A DNA stretch of 60,841 bases from contig JAKVKH010000023.1 in the NCBI GenBank assembly GCA_022486625.1, forward strand, positions 1 to 60,841, in the 5' to 3' direction. Within the stretch, counting starts at the first letter, position 1, and every line of letters starts with the position of its first letter. The notes under the pieces were generated by a model. The model searched no databases, was not told the DNA's origin, and saw only the letters and a program-made list of their open reading frames with translations. Shown here piece by piece: positions 1-9,448 of the stretch. Position numbers and translations under genes: made by a program. Source of the stretch: Butyrivibrio sp. (GTDB lineage Bacteria; Bacillota; Clostridia; Lachnospirales; Lachnospiraceae).

Positions 1-8
1 TAATTCAG

Positions 9-79
9 TTATCCACAATTGATAGCAGTCTGAGAAGAAATTGGAGTAGTGCGCTCTTTTTTCTCAAAAGTTATCCACA
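9..79. other. Two DnaA-box-like nonamers
   Basis: Two exact TTATCCACA nonamers lie at 9-17 and 71-79, both in the same orientation and 62 bp apart, in a 144-bp stretch with no gene. They match the consensus DnaA box. The strand bias of the window argues against the window edge being the origin itself (see findings). Nothing else was recognised in 1-144. Confidence 0.45.
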
Positions 80-144
80 TGGATTGAAAATGAATTATGA
101 AATTACCTCAAAATATAAATTCATCATTTATTTGATAAAAAGCT

Positions 145-1548
145 TCAGTTTTCTTTCTGTTTATATCTTTTCTTCTGTTCATACATGACATTATCCGCCT
201 TACGGATAATGTCTTCAAACCGGAATGCATCCTCAGGACACCTTGCATAGCCCGCACTGGTACTGATTTTCAGAGAAAGTTTTCCAATCTGGATTTCTCT
301 TGCTGACTCTGCCGCAATCCGCCCGATCAGTTCTTCATAATACCCGGATTCATGAGCACCCCTGACCAGCACGGCAAATTCATCTCCGCCGACCCTGAAT
401 GCATATGCACCGTCACCAATACATTTTTCCAGTCGCTTTGCAAGCACATTCAGCAGAGCATCCCCCATCTGATGGCCATAGGTATCATTCATATGTTTGA
501 AATCATTCATATCAATATAAATCAGTCCATATGCAAGATGGTCCTTCTGAAATTCCTCCAGCATGCTGATATATTTTCTGGGATTATTCAGTGATGTAAG
601 GCTATCCTGATAGGACAGCTGCATCAGTTCCTGCTCTTTCAGTTTCAGTGACAGCATAAGCCATACCACCATACTTAAAAGTGTACACATCATAACACTC
701 AGGAACGCATGCCTGACTACAAGCGACTGCGGGATCCAACCATCTTTCTGTGCAACGCTCAGTACCCAGTTTTCTCCCTCAGGCACTTCAATTTCCGCAC
801 TGACAGGGTTCTCAAGTTCTGCTCCGGTAGAACTTGAGAGAATCTCAGGCTTTCCTGACAATATATCCTTTTTCCACAGCTTGTATTCATAATTTTCGCT
901 GATCAGGCGATCTAAATGCGCGGATTGCATAATTCCACCTGCATTCAGATGCAGGATCACCAGTCCCCAAAACGATTGCTGCCCTCTCTGATCCGTAACA
1001 TAAACAGCCTTTCTGACAACAAAATCCTGCTGTACATTTATCCTCTCCTGACTGCTCTCCGTCATCGGATATCTATAGGCTACAATTCCGCCCGGCGCAA
1101 GTTCTATCTGTTCCACCACTTCACGGTTCATATTCAGATTATCACAGATTGATCCAAAATCCTTAACACGCCCTTTTCCGTTACGAATCAGAAGATCCCA
1201 TACATCCATCGGATACATATCCGACTCCAGATTCTTCTCCAGACTGCTCGCCAGCGCCTGTGTCATATACCCAGCGCGCTCCCTGCTTTCTCTGATCATA
1301 TTTTTTTCCACAATATTCCTGATCATCAGGATTCCAGTTAACGCCGTACTGAAAATGATAAGTGTAATCAATAAATTCTTTGTTTTTTGACTCACTGCAA
1401 TCTGTGCAGGACGGTATTTCAGATTTTTTGCTGCCAAGTCAGCATGCCGCCTGTTCCCTGACTGTATCTTAGCATTTTGACTTTTTATTCGTAATATGGG
1501 AAACCATACTCTGTACCTCATTCTTGTATTATAAAAAGACATTTTCAT
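145..1548 (-). CDS. CHASE-domain diguanylate cyclase (GGDEF)
   Basis: Likely makes cyclic di-GMP from two GTP in response to an extracytoplasmic signal. A first membrane helix lies near residues 58-78, followed by an extracytoplasmic region with CHASE-like features (LAPGG, later WGLVILHL) and a second helix near 281-302. The C-terminal GGDEF domain has an intact GGDEF signature (RVGGDEF) and the usual metal and nucleotide segments (IDMNDFKHMND, GHQMGDALL). No RxxD product-inhibition site is visible five residues before GGDEF, so feedback inhibition may be absent. The start is uncertain: there is only a weak GGATG-like site, and Met3 or Met10 are alternatives. The gene is divergent from the TRIC-like channel gene; no effector or EAL gene is nearby, so the signal and target are unknown. 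Confidence 0.9.
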   Translation of the reverse strand: MKMSFYNTRMRYRVWFPILRIKSQNAKIQSGNRRHADLAAKNLKYRPAQIAVSQKTKNLLITLIIFSTALTGILMIRNIVEKNMIRESRERAGYMTQALASSLEKNLESDMYPMDVWDLLIRNGKGRVKDFGSICDNLNMNREVVEQIELAPGGIVAYRYPMTESSQERINVQQDFVVRKAVYVTDQRGQQSFWGLVILHLNAGGIMQSAHLDRLISENYEYKLWKKDILSGKPEILSSSTGAELENPVSAEIEVPEGENWVLSVAQKDGWIPQSLVVRHAFLSVMMCTLLSMVVWLMLSLKLKEQELMQLSYQDSLTSLNNPRKYISMLEEFQKDHLAYGLIYIDMNDFKHMNDTYGHQMGDALLNVLAKRLEKCIGDGAYAFRVGGDEFAVLVRGAHESGYYEELIGRIAAESAREIQIGKLSLKISTSAGYARCPEDAFRFEDIIRKADNVMYEQKKRYKQKEN

Positions 1549-1570
1549 CCGGCTGGAAATTGCGTATAAT
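1542..1570 (+). promoter_or_regulatory. Candidate sigma-A promoter of the TRIC-like gene
   Basis: A perfect TATAAT (1565-1570) lies 17 bp downstream of TTTTCA (1542-1547, 4 of 6 matches to TTGACA), about 45 bp before the plus-strand start codon. The -35 overlaps the start of the divergent GGDEF gene. A GGAGG ribosome site lies at about 1603-1607. Confidence 0.4.
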
Positions 1571-1614
1571 TAAAGGGTTCCGGTATCAAATGTCAACTTC
1601 ATGGAGGACTTCAG

Positions 1615-2259
1615 ATGACCCCTTCCTTTATTTTCTATATGGATATTATCGGCACCGTTGCCTTTGCCATTTCAGGTGTTATGGTTGCTGTGCGTAAGGA
1701 TATGGATGCTTTTGGCATTATCATTCTGGCACTGGTAACGGCAACAGGCGGAGGTGTCCTTCGAGATATTCTCATCGGACAGATTCCGCCTGTCATGTTT
1801 CGTAATCCTGTATATGTAATTATCTCCGTTGTTACTGCCTGCGTTGCCTTTCTGATTCTCTATTTCAATAAGGGAATCAGTAAAAAAAATATCGCTTCCA
1901 TCACCGATAAACTGCTGTTCTGGTTTGATACACTCGGTCTGGCTGCCTTTACCGTAGACGGTGTCAGTGCCGGCATGCAGACCGGCAGTAGCAGAAGTCT
2001 GTTCCTCGTTGTATTTCTTGGCACCATTACCGGTGTCGGCGGCGGTATCATACGAGACATTCTGGCAACTGAAATGCCTTACATCTTCGTCCGTCATATC
2101 TATGCCATTGCTTCCATCATCGGTGCACTTCTGACCGGAATTCTATGGCCGGTTGCCGGTCAGAACCATGCAATTCTGGCCGGATTTCTGGTTACCATTC
2201 TGATCCGTGCTCTCGCCGCACACTATAAATGGAATCTGCCACACATCAGGAAACACTGA
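1615..2259 (+). CDS. TRIC-like (UPF0126) membrane channel
   Basis: A 214-residue, very hydrophobic protein with about seven membrane helices arranged as two similar halves. Each half has a glycine-rich segment followed by a charged motif (ATGGGVLRDILIG near residue 42, GVGGGIIRDILATEMP near residue 142), which is characteristic of the UPF0126/TRIC family of trimeric cation or glycine-linked channels. Length is normal for the family. The start has a GGAGG site eight bases upstream. It is one of three plus-strand genes in the window and overlaps the converging lipoprotein gene by 14 bp at its 3' end. The substrate cannot be read from sequence. Confidence 0.85.
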   Translation: MTPSFIFYMDIIGTVAFAISGVMVAVRKDMDAFGIIILALVTATGGGVLRDILIGQIPPVMFRNPVYVIISVVTACVAFLILYFNKGISKKNIASITDKLLFWFDTLGLAAFTVDGVSAGMQTGSSRSLFLVVFLGTITGVGGGIIRDILATEMPYIFVRHIYAIASIIGALLTGILWPVAGQNHAILAGFLVTILIRALAAHYKWNLPHIRKH

Positions 2260-4261
2260 TCTTCATTTTCAGATCACTGTACGGAATGACAACGTTCTGA
2301 ACACCTGCTGCATACGGTGCAACTTCATATTCACTGAATTCCACTCCCACGCCGCCTTTGGTCAGATAAAAATTGAATTCATTCTTTTTATAATCATCCT
2401 TTACCGTTTGATCTGCGCCCTCAAAGAAGGTATCCGGATCTTCCTTCATCTTCTCCTGCAGCGCCTTTATTACGAGTGACTTAAAATCTGTCTTGTCCAG
2501 ATCAACAACATCCCCCAGAGAAAGCTGCTTTCCGGTCTGTCTGTCCATGACATAATAGAAATTCTGCCCCATACCATGTGCTCCGCCGGTATACTCATAA
2601 GTATTTTTCTCAAGGCACAGATATCTGTCATCTGCATAGGTCAGTCCTGTCACAAGATCAATATACTGATATGGAAATCCGAATGAATAATCGCTTTCCC
2701 CATTTGTACTATCCGCGGATGAAGAACTGTCTGACGCGCTCTGGCTACATGACTTGTATGCATCCTGCGCATTCTTTACTTCCTGCTCTTCCTGCGTTGA
2801 TTCTCCCCCGGCAAAAAACTCATTCATGGTTTTTGCAGCCTCAGAATTACCTTCAAAAACAGGTGTACTGATTTTGACATGAATAATTTCCTGTCCACTT
2901 ACATTATCATCCACATATTTTGTATATTCCTTCTGTGAAAGTGTAATTCCGGCAGCCTTAAATCCGGAATCATAAAATGGATCTCCGCCAAATGCAATTT
3001 CATTCCCCGGATCATCAAAGCTGCGCATATATGCTTCATCTCTGTAATCCTGTGACCGGATATAACAGATCCCGCTCTGCAGAACTTCAACGGCGTTTTC
3101 TGCATAAACTCCATAAGTAATATCCGTACTGGGCTGCGGCGTAATGGTATAAAGTTCTGTTTTGGTACCATCTGCAAAATTATAATGCGCAGTATCATAT
3201 ACAACCGATGAGTCCTTATCCGCAGACGCTCCGGAAAGGCTGACATAAATGCCTTTCTCATCATATCCCAGTACCTGACTTGTTCCATCTCCCACACTGC
3301 TTAAGGTAACAAAGTTCTTCTGTTCTCCTGTTGTAAGATCTGTTGTATAACACTTCCATTGCCCTGAAGTCGATGCATCAATACTGATAAGGTATTTCTG
3401 TGTCATTCCATATACAGCCCCGGGAATGCTCTTTGCCAGCACCTTCGGCTTTGCCATCGAATCCGGATCTTTCGGATCCGCCACCATCAGCTTTCCGTAA
3501 TTCTGATCTGTCAGATATATTTTCTGATATACTTTCATGCAATATGCCGCATCACAGTATACTTCACTGTAATCATCACTGATCATCACCGGGACATCCG
3601 TATCCGGCAGCTGAGCCACCGTCTTCTTCAGATCCGTATTTTCCTTTCCGAGCGTTCCGTCTGCTGCCAGGTCATAGGCCTGCGCCATCTTGCCGCCACC
3701 ATCTGTCAAATACAGAACATTCTGATAAATTTCCACCTGGCTGTAATCTGCAGATGCCTTTTTCAGTACGGTACTCTTTCCATCTGCCGTCACAAGAATC
3801 AGCTGCTTCTGACTGTCTGCCATTCCGCTGACTTCAGATACCAGTACATATATATTTCCATTATTGATACTGTACCCGGTGATTTCATTTTCGCCCTCTT
3901 CAGTCTGATACATTTTAGTACAGGCAGTCAGATCGCTCTTGTCGTATCTCTGAATACGATTTTTGGCACAGACATAAATATCATTATTATCTTCCTGTAT
4001 TTTCCGTCCCCCCATCAGCATTTCCGCATCCGCAAATGCATCCAATCTGCTCTGTACTGCTGATGCTGCCGTACCTGCAGACTGCGTCGATGATGGAGAA
4101 CTGCTCATTGTCCTGTCAGAGCCGGCAGTCACATACTCCTGCGCAGAAGGCGCCGTCTGTGATCCGCATCCCCCCAGCATGGCTGTCCCCGCCAGAATAA
4201 TCGGTATCACTGCCGCTGCAACTCTGTTATATCTTTTTCTGCAATCATAATTGCTTTTCAT
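2246..4261 (-). CDS. Exported lipoprotein with C-terminal DUF3298 domain
   Basis: Predicted surface lipoprotein: basic N-terminus, hydrophobic stretch and lipobox ending LGGC about 30 residues in. The middle half is made of repeated short strand-like units (for example NVLYLTDGGG), suggesting a beta-propeller like DUF5050 proteins; this is inference. The C-terminal part (NTYEYTGGAHGM, then FYYVMDRQTGK and LSLGDVV) is typical of DUF3298/DUF4163 domains found in RsiV-like and PdaC-like extracytoplasmic proteins. The start was placed at the Met preceded by GAAGGGAG rather than at an earlier Met with no ribosome site; this gives about 671 residues. Divergent from the DUF3048 gene. Function unknown; an envelope-sensing or lysozyme-related role is possible by analogy only. 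Confidence 0.8.
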   Translation of the reverse strand: MKSNYDCRKRYNRVAAAVIPIILAGTAMLGGCGSQTAPSAQEYVTAGSDRTMSSSPSSTQSAGTAASAVQSRLDAFADAEMLMGGRKIQEDNNDIYVCAKNRIQRYDKSDLTACTKMYQTEEGENEITGYSINNGNIYVLVSEVSGMADSQKQLILVTADGKSTVLKKASADYSQVEIYQNVLYLTDGGGKMAQAYDLAADGTLGKENTDLKKTVAQLPDTDVPVMISDDYSEVYCDAAYCMKVYQKIYLTDQNYGKLMVADPKDPDSMAKPKVLAKSIPGAVYGMTQKYLISIDASTSGQWKCYTTDLTTGEQKNFVTLSSVGDGTSQVLGYDEKGIYVSLSGASADKDSSVVYDTAHYNFADGTKTELYTITPQPSTDITYGVYAENAVEVLQSGICYIRSQDYRDEAYMRSFDDPGNEIAFGGDPFYDSGFKAAGITLSQKEYTKYVDDNVSGQEIIHVKISTPVFEGNSEAAKTMNEFFAGGESTQEEQEVKNAQDAYKSCSQSASDSSSSADSTNGESDYSFGFPYQYIDLVTGLTYADDRYLCLEKNTYEYTGGAHGMGQNFYYVMDRQTGKQLSLGDVVDLDKTDFKSLVIKALQEKMKEDPDTFFEGADQTVKDDYKKNEFNFYLTKGGVGVEFSEYEVAPYAAGVQNVVIPYSDLKMKISVS

Positions 4262-4418
4262 CTGTTCTGATCTCCCTTCAAAAAGGACTCTGTTACTGTA
4301 TGAGTAAAGTGTACCATGTGTAGTAGTACACGTCAAGCATCCGAAAATTAATATAATCGAAATAAAAAAAGTAGTAATATTAAGTTAAACTTGTTTTCAA
4401 GCCGAAGGGAGAATCTGT

Positions 4419-6251
4419 ATGAAAAAGCTTCTGAAAATGCTGTCTGTTCTACTGATCTCGATTCTGACTGTTGTCGCACTGAGCTGGCCGATGCATACCG
4501 CCGCTGCAGACAACGTAATCCGCAATGCCACATTTACCAGCCTGTCTGAGATGCAGACCAGGTTGGGGAACGCCAGTGAATCTCTCTCCTGGTCTCCGGT
4601 TTATCTGACCGAAGTGGAAAATTATTACTGGACTTTCTGCGATCAGAACGCACTTGGCGGAACTGATATTTCCTTAAACCTTGCAAAAAATGCATATCGC
4701 AACCTGGAAATGCTGCTGGATGACGGCTATACCATGGACTACCAGGTGTTGAAGAACTACTGCAGCGAATACCTGCAGAAAACCGGTGGCAAAGAAGATG
4801 CTTTTTATAAGGTTCTGACCGATTGCCTGAGTAACCCTTATCTGCAAAACCGTCCGGCAGCAACCGTAACTGCCACGACCTACAATGGCCGCGACTACTC
4901 TGCTGTATTTGATGCCGCATATTATTATCAGAACAACCCGGATCTGCAAAAGAGCATCGGCAACAACCCGCCAGAGCTCCTGCGCCAGTTCGTTGAACAG
5001 GGCATCAATCAGGGAAGACGCGGAAACGCTTCCTTTGATCTGAATACCTATATCTCACAGGTCGATGCACAGGTGATGCAGAGCATGCTTTCTTCGAGCG
5101 CGTGGAAAGAACTTTCTGCCGATCACACCGCTCCTCTTGGGCGTTACAGCTACAGTCCCGCCAACTATTACGGCAAATTTCTCGGTCATTATGAAGCAGC
5201 TTCTGCTGACAGCACCGATGGTACAAAGTCCTCTGACAGCACTTCTGACACCACAATCACTTCAGATGTGAAATCCACTTCCGGCGTATACAATGAAACT
5301 TCAGACAAAAGTGTCTACACAAATGAACCCATCAGCAGTACCGTCGCCAACCAGCGTCCACTTGCCGTTATGATCCCGACTGACTCTTCCGCTCAGCCTT
5401 CCTATGGAATCGGGAGCGCTGATGTACTGTATGAGATCATGGAAGAGGGTGGGATCTCCCGCCAGATGGCAATTATTCCTGACTGGCATAATCTTTCCCG
5501 AATTGGAAACCTTCGCAGTTGCAGACTGTATTACATCTTTGCTGCCAAGGAATGGGATCCGATTCTGATTCACTTCGGCGGTGTTGCCTACATGAAGGGA
5601 ACCATTGATGCCCCTGATATCAATAATATTTCCGGAACCTATGAATATGGAACCGGCGGAAAAGCTCCAGGTGCGGGTTTCTTCTTTCGAACCTCCGACC
5701 GCAGTGCACCGCACAATGCGTATATCTCCGCTTCCGGTATCCTGAAAGCCTGCAAACGTCTGGGATACCAGACCAGCCTTCGCTCCGATTACTACAATGC
5801 AAAGCACTTCACCTTTACGGACACTGAGAATACACTGGCTGATTATTCCAATACACAGAATGCCTCCGTAATTGATCTCTCAAAAGTATTCACCTACACA
5901 AAAACCAGACTGACCTATGATGCCTCTACCGGACTTTACCGGAAATATCTTCATGGAAGATCTCAGATTGATGCACGTACCGGAAAGCAGCTGACTTTTG
6001 CCAATGTAATTGTTCAGAATACAATCTGGAAAAAGCTGGATAAGAAAGGGTACCTTGAATTCCAGATGATTGATGACTCACAGGACGGATACTATTTCAC
6101 AAAAGGGAAAGCAATCCACATTACCTGGAAAAAGACCTCCGATTATGAACCAACCAGATATTATGACGATAACGGAAATGAAATACAGCTGAACACCGGA
6201 AAAACCTATATAGCCATAGCGCAGTCTGGTCGGAAGGTTCAGTTTCATTAA
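4419..6251 (+). CDS. Secreted DUF3048-domain protein (YerB-like)
   Basis: 610 residues with a cleavable signal peptide (hydrophobic LLISILTVVAL core, AAA cleavage region near residue 30). Residues about 30-270 are a low-similarity N-terminal region that includes a strand-helix repeat (FDAAYYYQNNPDL). Residues about 300-610 match DUF3048: PLAVMIPTD, then SADVLYEIMEEGG and NLRSCRLYYI, with the C-terminal TWKK segment where YerB-like lipoproteins end. Unlike B. subtilis YerB there is no lipobox cysteine, so it may be released or held by its N-terminal region. The start has a GAAGGGAG site. A strong shared hairpin separates it from the converging flavodiiron gene. Molecular function is unknown. 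Confidence 0.82.
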   Translation: MKKLLKMLSVLLISILTVVALSWPMHTAAADNVIRNATFTSLSEMQTRLGNASESLSWSPVYLTEVENYYWTFCDQNALGGTDISLNLAKNAYRNLEMLLDDGYTMDYQVLKNYCSEYLQKTGGKEDAFYKVLTDCLSNPYLQNRPAATVTATTYNGRDYSAVFDAAYYYQNNPDLQKSIGNNPPELLRQFVEQGINQGRRGNASFDLNTYISQVDAQVMQSMLSSSAWKELSADHTAPLGRYSYSPANYYGKFLGHYEAASADSTDGTKSSDSTSDTTITSDVKSTSGVYNETSDKSVYTNEPISSTVANQRPLAVMIPTDSSAQPSYGIGSADVLYEIMEEGGISRQMAIIPDWHNLSRIGNLRSCRLYYIFAAKEWDPILIHFGGVAYMKGTIDAPDINNISGTYEYGTGGKAPGAGFFFRTSDRSAPHNAYISASGILKACKRLGYQTSLRSDYYNAKHFTFTDTENTLADYSNTQNASVIDLSKVFTYTKTRLTYDASTGLYRKYLHGRSQIDARTGKQLTFANVIVQNTIWKKLDKKGYLEFQMIDDSQDGYYFTKGKAIHITWKKTSDYEPTRYYDDNGNEIQLNTGKTYIAIAQSGRKVQFH

Positions 6252-6290
6252 AAAAATGGACATCGCAGTCTCTGACTGTGATGTCCATCT
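6251..6290. terminator. Bidirectional terminator between DUF3048 and flavodiiron genes
   Basis: A 15-bp stem with one G-T wobble (6256-6270 with 6274-6288) and a three-base loop is flanked by an A-run on the left (6250-6256). It lies between two converging genes and so can serve both, most strongly the minus-strand gene. Confidence 0.75.
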
Positions 6291-6308
6291 GTTTCAAAAT
6301 TCAGCTTT

Positions 6309-7505
6309 TCAGGCTTCTGCAACTGCCTTCGCAAAGGCTTCCAGCGCTTCCTGATCCTGTGCATGCAATGCACTCTTAATTGTAAGAACCGGGCTCAGAA
6401 TCTGAACATCCTTTAATGCCGACAACTGCTCTGCCATCAGTTTACCGGAAACAGGTGCCCATGTTCCATTTTCTGCAAGTGCAAACACACGATTCTTTAC
6501 ACCCAGCGCTGCCATATCATGCAACAGCGCTTCCATCGGAAGATATAACCCGTTATTATAGGTCGGGCAGAACAGAACGATCTTTCTGCATCTCCATACT
6601 TCTGAAATCAGATAAGACGCATGCGTCTTGGATACGTCATAAACGCGAACCATTCCGCCATTTTTCTTCTGAAGCTCTGCAGCAGCTGCTTCCGCAGCAC
6701 TCGCCGTATGTCCGTACAAACTTCCGTAAAAGACAACCGTTTCATCGTCTTCCGGCGTATAGGTACTCCATTTCTCATATTTCTCAAGAAGATATCCGAT
6801 ATTTTTTCTCCAGACAGGTCCATGCAGTGAACAGATATTACGAATCTGCAATCCTGCTGCCTTTTTCAGTACCATCTGTACCTGCATGCCATATTTTCCT
6901 ACAATATTTGCATAATACCTTCTGGCCTCATCCAGAAACTGCCTCTCATAATCATAATTATCTGCAAAAATACCGGCATCAATTGCACCGAATGTACCAA
7001 ATGCATCTGCAGAAAACAGTGTCCCCGTTGCTTCATCAAACGCCATCATTGCCTCAGGCCAGTGCACCATCGGTGCCATGACAAAATGGAAAATGTGCTT
7101 TCCTGTACTGAATGTTTCGCCTTCTTTCACAGTTACTCTGGAAAGTGTATCCAGTTCCGGGAAAAACTGATGCAGGAAAGTAAAGGTTTTCACATTGCCG
7201 ACAAGTGTTACTTCCGGAAATAATGCTGCAACTGCCCCAATCTGAGAACAGTGATCCGGTTCCATATGAAGAATTACAAGATAATCAAGTTTTCTGCCAT
7301 TCAATGCTGCATGCAGATTCTCCATAAACTGATCCGAAATAGAAATATCTGCAGTATCAAACAACGCTGTCTTTTCATCTAAAATCAGATAACTGTTATA
7401 TGACACTCCATCCGTAAGCGGAAAAAGATTCTCAAAAAGTGCAAGTCGTCTGTCACTTCCACCAACCCAATATGTATCATCTGTCACAAGCTGAAAATTG
7501 ATCAT
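6309..7505 (-). CDS. FprA-type flavodiiron protein (O2/NO reductase)
   Basis: 398 residues: an N-terminal metallo-beta-lactamase-like di-iron domain and a C-terminal flavodoxin domain (from about residue 255, VVFYGSLYGHTASAAEA). The iron ligands are all present: H80, E82 and D84 in HMEPDHCS, H148 in VHWPE, D167 in SADAFG and H228 in LHGPVW. Such A-type proteins reduce O2 to water or NO to N2O in the cytoplasm of anaerobes, taking electrons from rubredoxin or a flavin reductase partner. No rubredoxin gene is in the window. The start has an AGGAGGAATTT site and the gene begins 23 bp after the LCP gene ends, so the two may be cotranscribed. Confidence 0.93.
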   Translation of the reverse strand: MINFQLVTDDTYWVGGSDRRLALFENLFPLTDGVSYNSYLILDEKTALFDTADISISDQFMENLHAALNGRKLDYLVILHMEPDHCSQIGAVAALFPEVTLVGNVKTFTFLHQFFPELDTLSRVTVKEGETFSTGKHIFHFVMAPMVHWPEAMMAFDEATGTLFSADAFGTFGAIDAGIFADNYDYERQFLDEARRYYANIVGKYGMQVQMVLKKAAGLQIRNICSLHGPVWRKNIGYLLEKYEKWSTYTPEDDETVVFYGSLYGHTASAAEAAAAELQKKNGGMVRVYDVSKTHASYLISEVWRCRKIVLFCPTYNNGLYLPMEALLHDMAALGVKNRVFALAENGTWAPVSGKLMAEQLSALKDVQILSPVLTIKSALHAQDQEALEAFAKAVAEA

Positions 7506-7528
7506 AAATTCCTCCTATACCTGATTTA

Positions 7529-9373
7529 TTATGGTGTAGATGCCGCCACCGCACCGACAGGTGTCTGCGGCAATGCTGCCGTACTGGCGCCCGCTGTTGC
7601 CGCCGGTGTTGTTGGTGTTGCCGCCGGTGTTGTCGTCACCGGTACGCTTGCTCCCGTTGTCGGAACCGCCGTGCTTGCTGCTGCACCAGGAAGTACCGTA
7701 CTGGCAGCAACTGCCGGATCGGCACTTGCTGCTGAAGTTGCTGCCGGTGCCGGAGTAGTGCTCGGCGTGTAGGTTTGCGTCGCCTTTACCTGTGTCGTAT
7801 CGCTCTCCACCTGACTGCTGTATTCCTTCACTTCATCAGATACCACATATCCATAATCTTCAAACAGGAAATGATGCAGCCATACCACATTACTTTCCAG
7901 TGTATCCGGGATGACGCAGCTTCCCTTTCTGCCAACTCTTCCGGTACTTCTCATGTTTTCCTGCGGAAATCCTCCCTGATCAGAAATCTTATAAGACGTG
8001 ATTCTGGAAAGGTATCCCAGAATCTCATTCAGATCCATGGAAGTATACACTTCATCAAATACATCATCTGCTACAGAAGTCAGCTGTGCCGGTGTTGCCG
8101 TCTTGGCCTTTTCAAAGATCGCATTCAGCACGGTTCTCTGCCTTTCTGCACGCTTGAAATCATCCCCTGCCGTATATCTGATTCTGCAGTACGCAGTTGC
8201 CTGCAGCCCGTTCAGATGCTGCCAGCCAGCCTGCGTAACGGGCACATACTCCTTGCCCTGCTGCTGTGCCATTTTCTTCTCATAATCGTTCAGATACTGA
8301 ATCTCCGCTTCATCAATATTGAGATCCAGCCCTCCCATATCATCAATTGCATCACTGAGTCCGCCGAAGCCAACCGTCACAAAATCCTGAATATTCATAT
8401 CAAGATTCATGTTCAGCATGTTGATTGCCTGCTCCGGTCCGCCTTCTGCATAGGCGGCATTACATTTGTTATAGGTATCATTGCCAAGGTTCAGATATGT
8501 ATCACGATATACCGATACCAGCTTGATATCACCGGTATCCTGATTGATGGATGCGATCAGGATAGTATCTGATCTGGTATCCTTTGTCAGTTCTCCTTTT
8601 CGTGTATCCACACCGAACAGAGCGATGTTCACATATCCCTTCATCGTTCCTGTCTGTGTATTCTGTTTTACGGATTCACTGATCTTCTCGTTAATCTTCT
8701 CTGTCGGGATATCCACCTTTTGTACTTTCTCGATCTTGGATACCACAAAAAGCGCTGCCACCACAACCAGCAGTACGATCAGTTCTGTCACGAAAAAGAT
8801 AATCCTGAGTTTTTTCTTATTCATTTTCTTTCCGTGCTTCTTCCTTTTTCTGGATTTCACACCTGAAGGACTGCTCTGAACTTCATCTTCCTGATCATCC
8901 TCAGCGTCATCCATGTCCGGATCATCGTCCGCGTCATCCGAATCGTAGTATTCATCTTCTTCCTGATCCTGCGTTTCCGGTTTATCCGCTTTCCTCTGTC
9001 CCGCACTGTCCTGACTGTCATTATCATCGTCATCGTCATAATAATCGTTATCATCATCATAATAATCAGGTTCTTCCACAGCTTCTGATGTCTCTGTCTT
9101 CGCTGCCGGTTCGGACTTCTTCTCTTTTGTCTGAGACTCTTTTTCTGCTGATCCGGACTTCTTTTCCACCGCTTCAGATTCGTTCTCTGCCACATCCTGA
9201 TCTGTATCCGAATGCTTCTTTCTGGTCTGCTGCGGCTTTTTTTCCTGCAGAACATCCCTGGGTCTGAGTTCCTTTACAGGTGCCTCTGTAATCTCTTTTT
9301 CTCTGATCGTTGCTTCTTTTACATTATCGTGATCAGAGCGTCTGTTCTGCTTCCTGTTGTGCTTTTCCTTCAT
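7529..9373 (-). CDS. LCP (LytR-CpsA-Psr) family cell-wall polymer ligase with extended tails
   Basis: LCP enzymes transfer lipid-linked glycopolymers onto peptidoglycan outside the membrane. The core is recognisable between about residues 245 and 430: DTRSDTILIASIN, VYRDTYLNL and RIRYTAGDDFKRAERQ, which carry the conserved Asp and Arg that bind the polyprenyl pyrophosphate. It is preceded by a single membrane helix near 188-211. Two features are unusual: a cytoplasmic N-terminal tail of about 185 residues, rich in Lys/Glu and then in Asp/Tyr clusters (DDDNDYYDDDDD), and a C-terminal tail of about 85 residues made mostly of Pro, Ala, Thr and Ser. The start lacks a clear ribosome site; no other upstream-supported Met exists before the helix. 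Confidence 0.88.
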   Translation of the reverse strand: MKEKHNRKQNRRSDHDNVKEATIREKEITEAPVKELRPRDVLQEKKPQQTRKKHSDTDQDVAENESEAVEKKSGSAEKESQTKEKKSEPAAKTETSEAVEEPDYYDDDNDYYDDDDDNDSQDSAGQRKADKPETQDQEEDEYYDSDDADDDPDMDDAEDDQEDEVQSSPSGVKSRKRKKHGKKMNKKKLRIIFFVTELIVLLVVVAALFVVSKIEKVQKVDIPTEKINEKISESVKQNTQTGTMKGYVNIALFGVDTRKGELTKDTRSDTILIASINQDTGDIKLVSVYRDTYLNLGNDTYNKCNAAYAEGGPEQAINMLNMNLDMNIQDFVTVGFGGLSDAIDDMGGLDLNIDEAEIQYLNDYEKKMAQQQGKEYVPVTQAGWQHLNGLQATAYCRIRYTAGDDFKRAERQRTVLNAIFEKAKTATPAQLTSVADDVFDEVYTSMDLNEILGYLSRITSYKISDQGGFPQENMRSTGRVGRKGSCVIPDTLESNVVWLHHFLFEDYGYVVSDEVKEYSSQVESDTTQVKATQTYTPSTTPAPAATSAASADPAVAASTVLPGAAASTAVPTTGASVPVTTTPAATPTTPAATAGASTAALPQTPVGAVAASTP

Positions 9374-9448
9374 AAAAATATACCAATACTTTCCAATATC
9401 TTCTATTTAAATGTCAAATAATTCCATGCATACCATAATAGCACAAAA

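Noticed and set aside
1..144. Chromosome replication origin at the left edge
   Set aside because: Two DnaA boxes alone are not enough, and gene orientation and base skew point to the opposite fork direction. Kept as a low-score observation instead.
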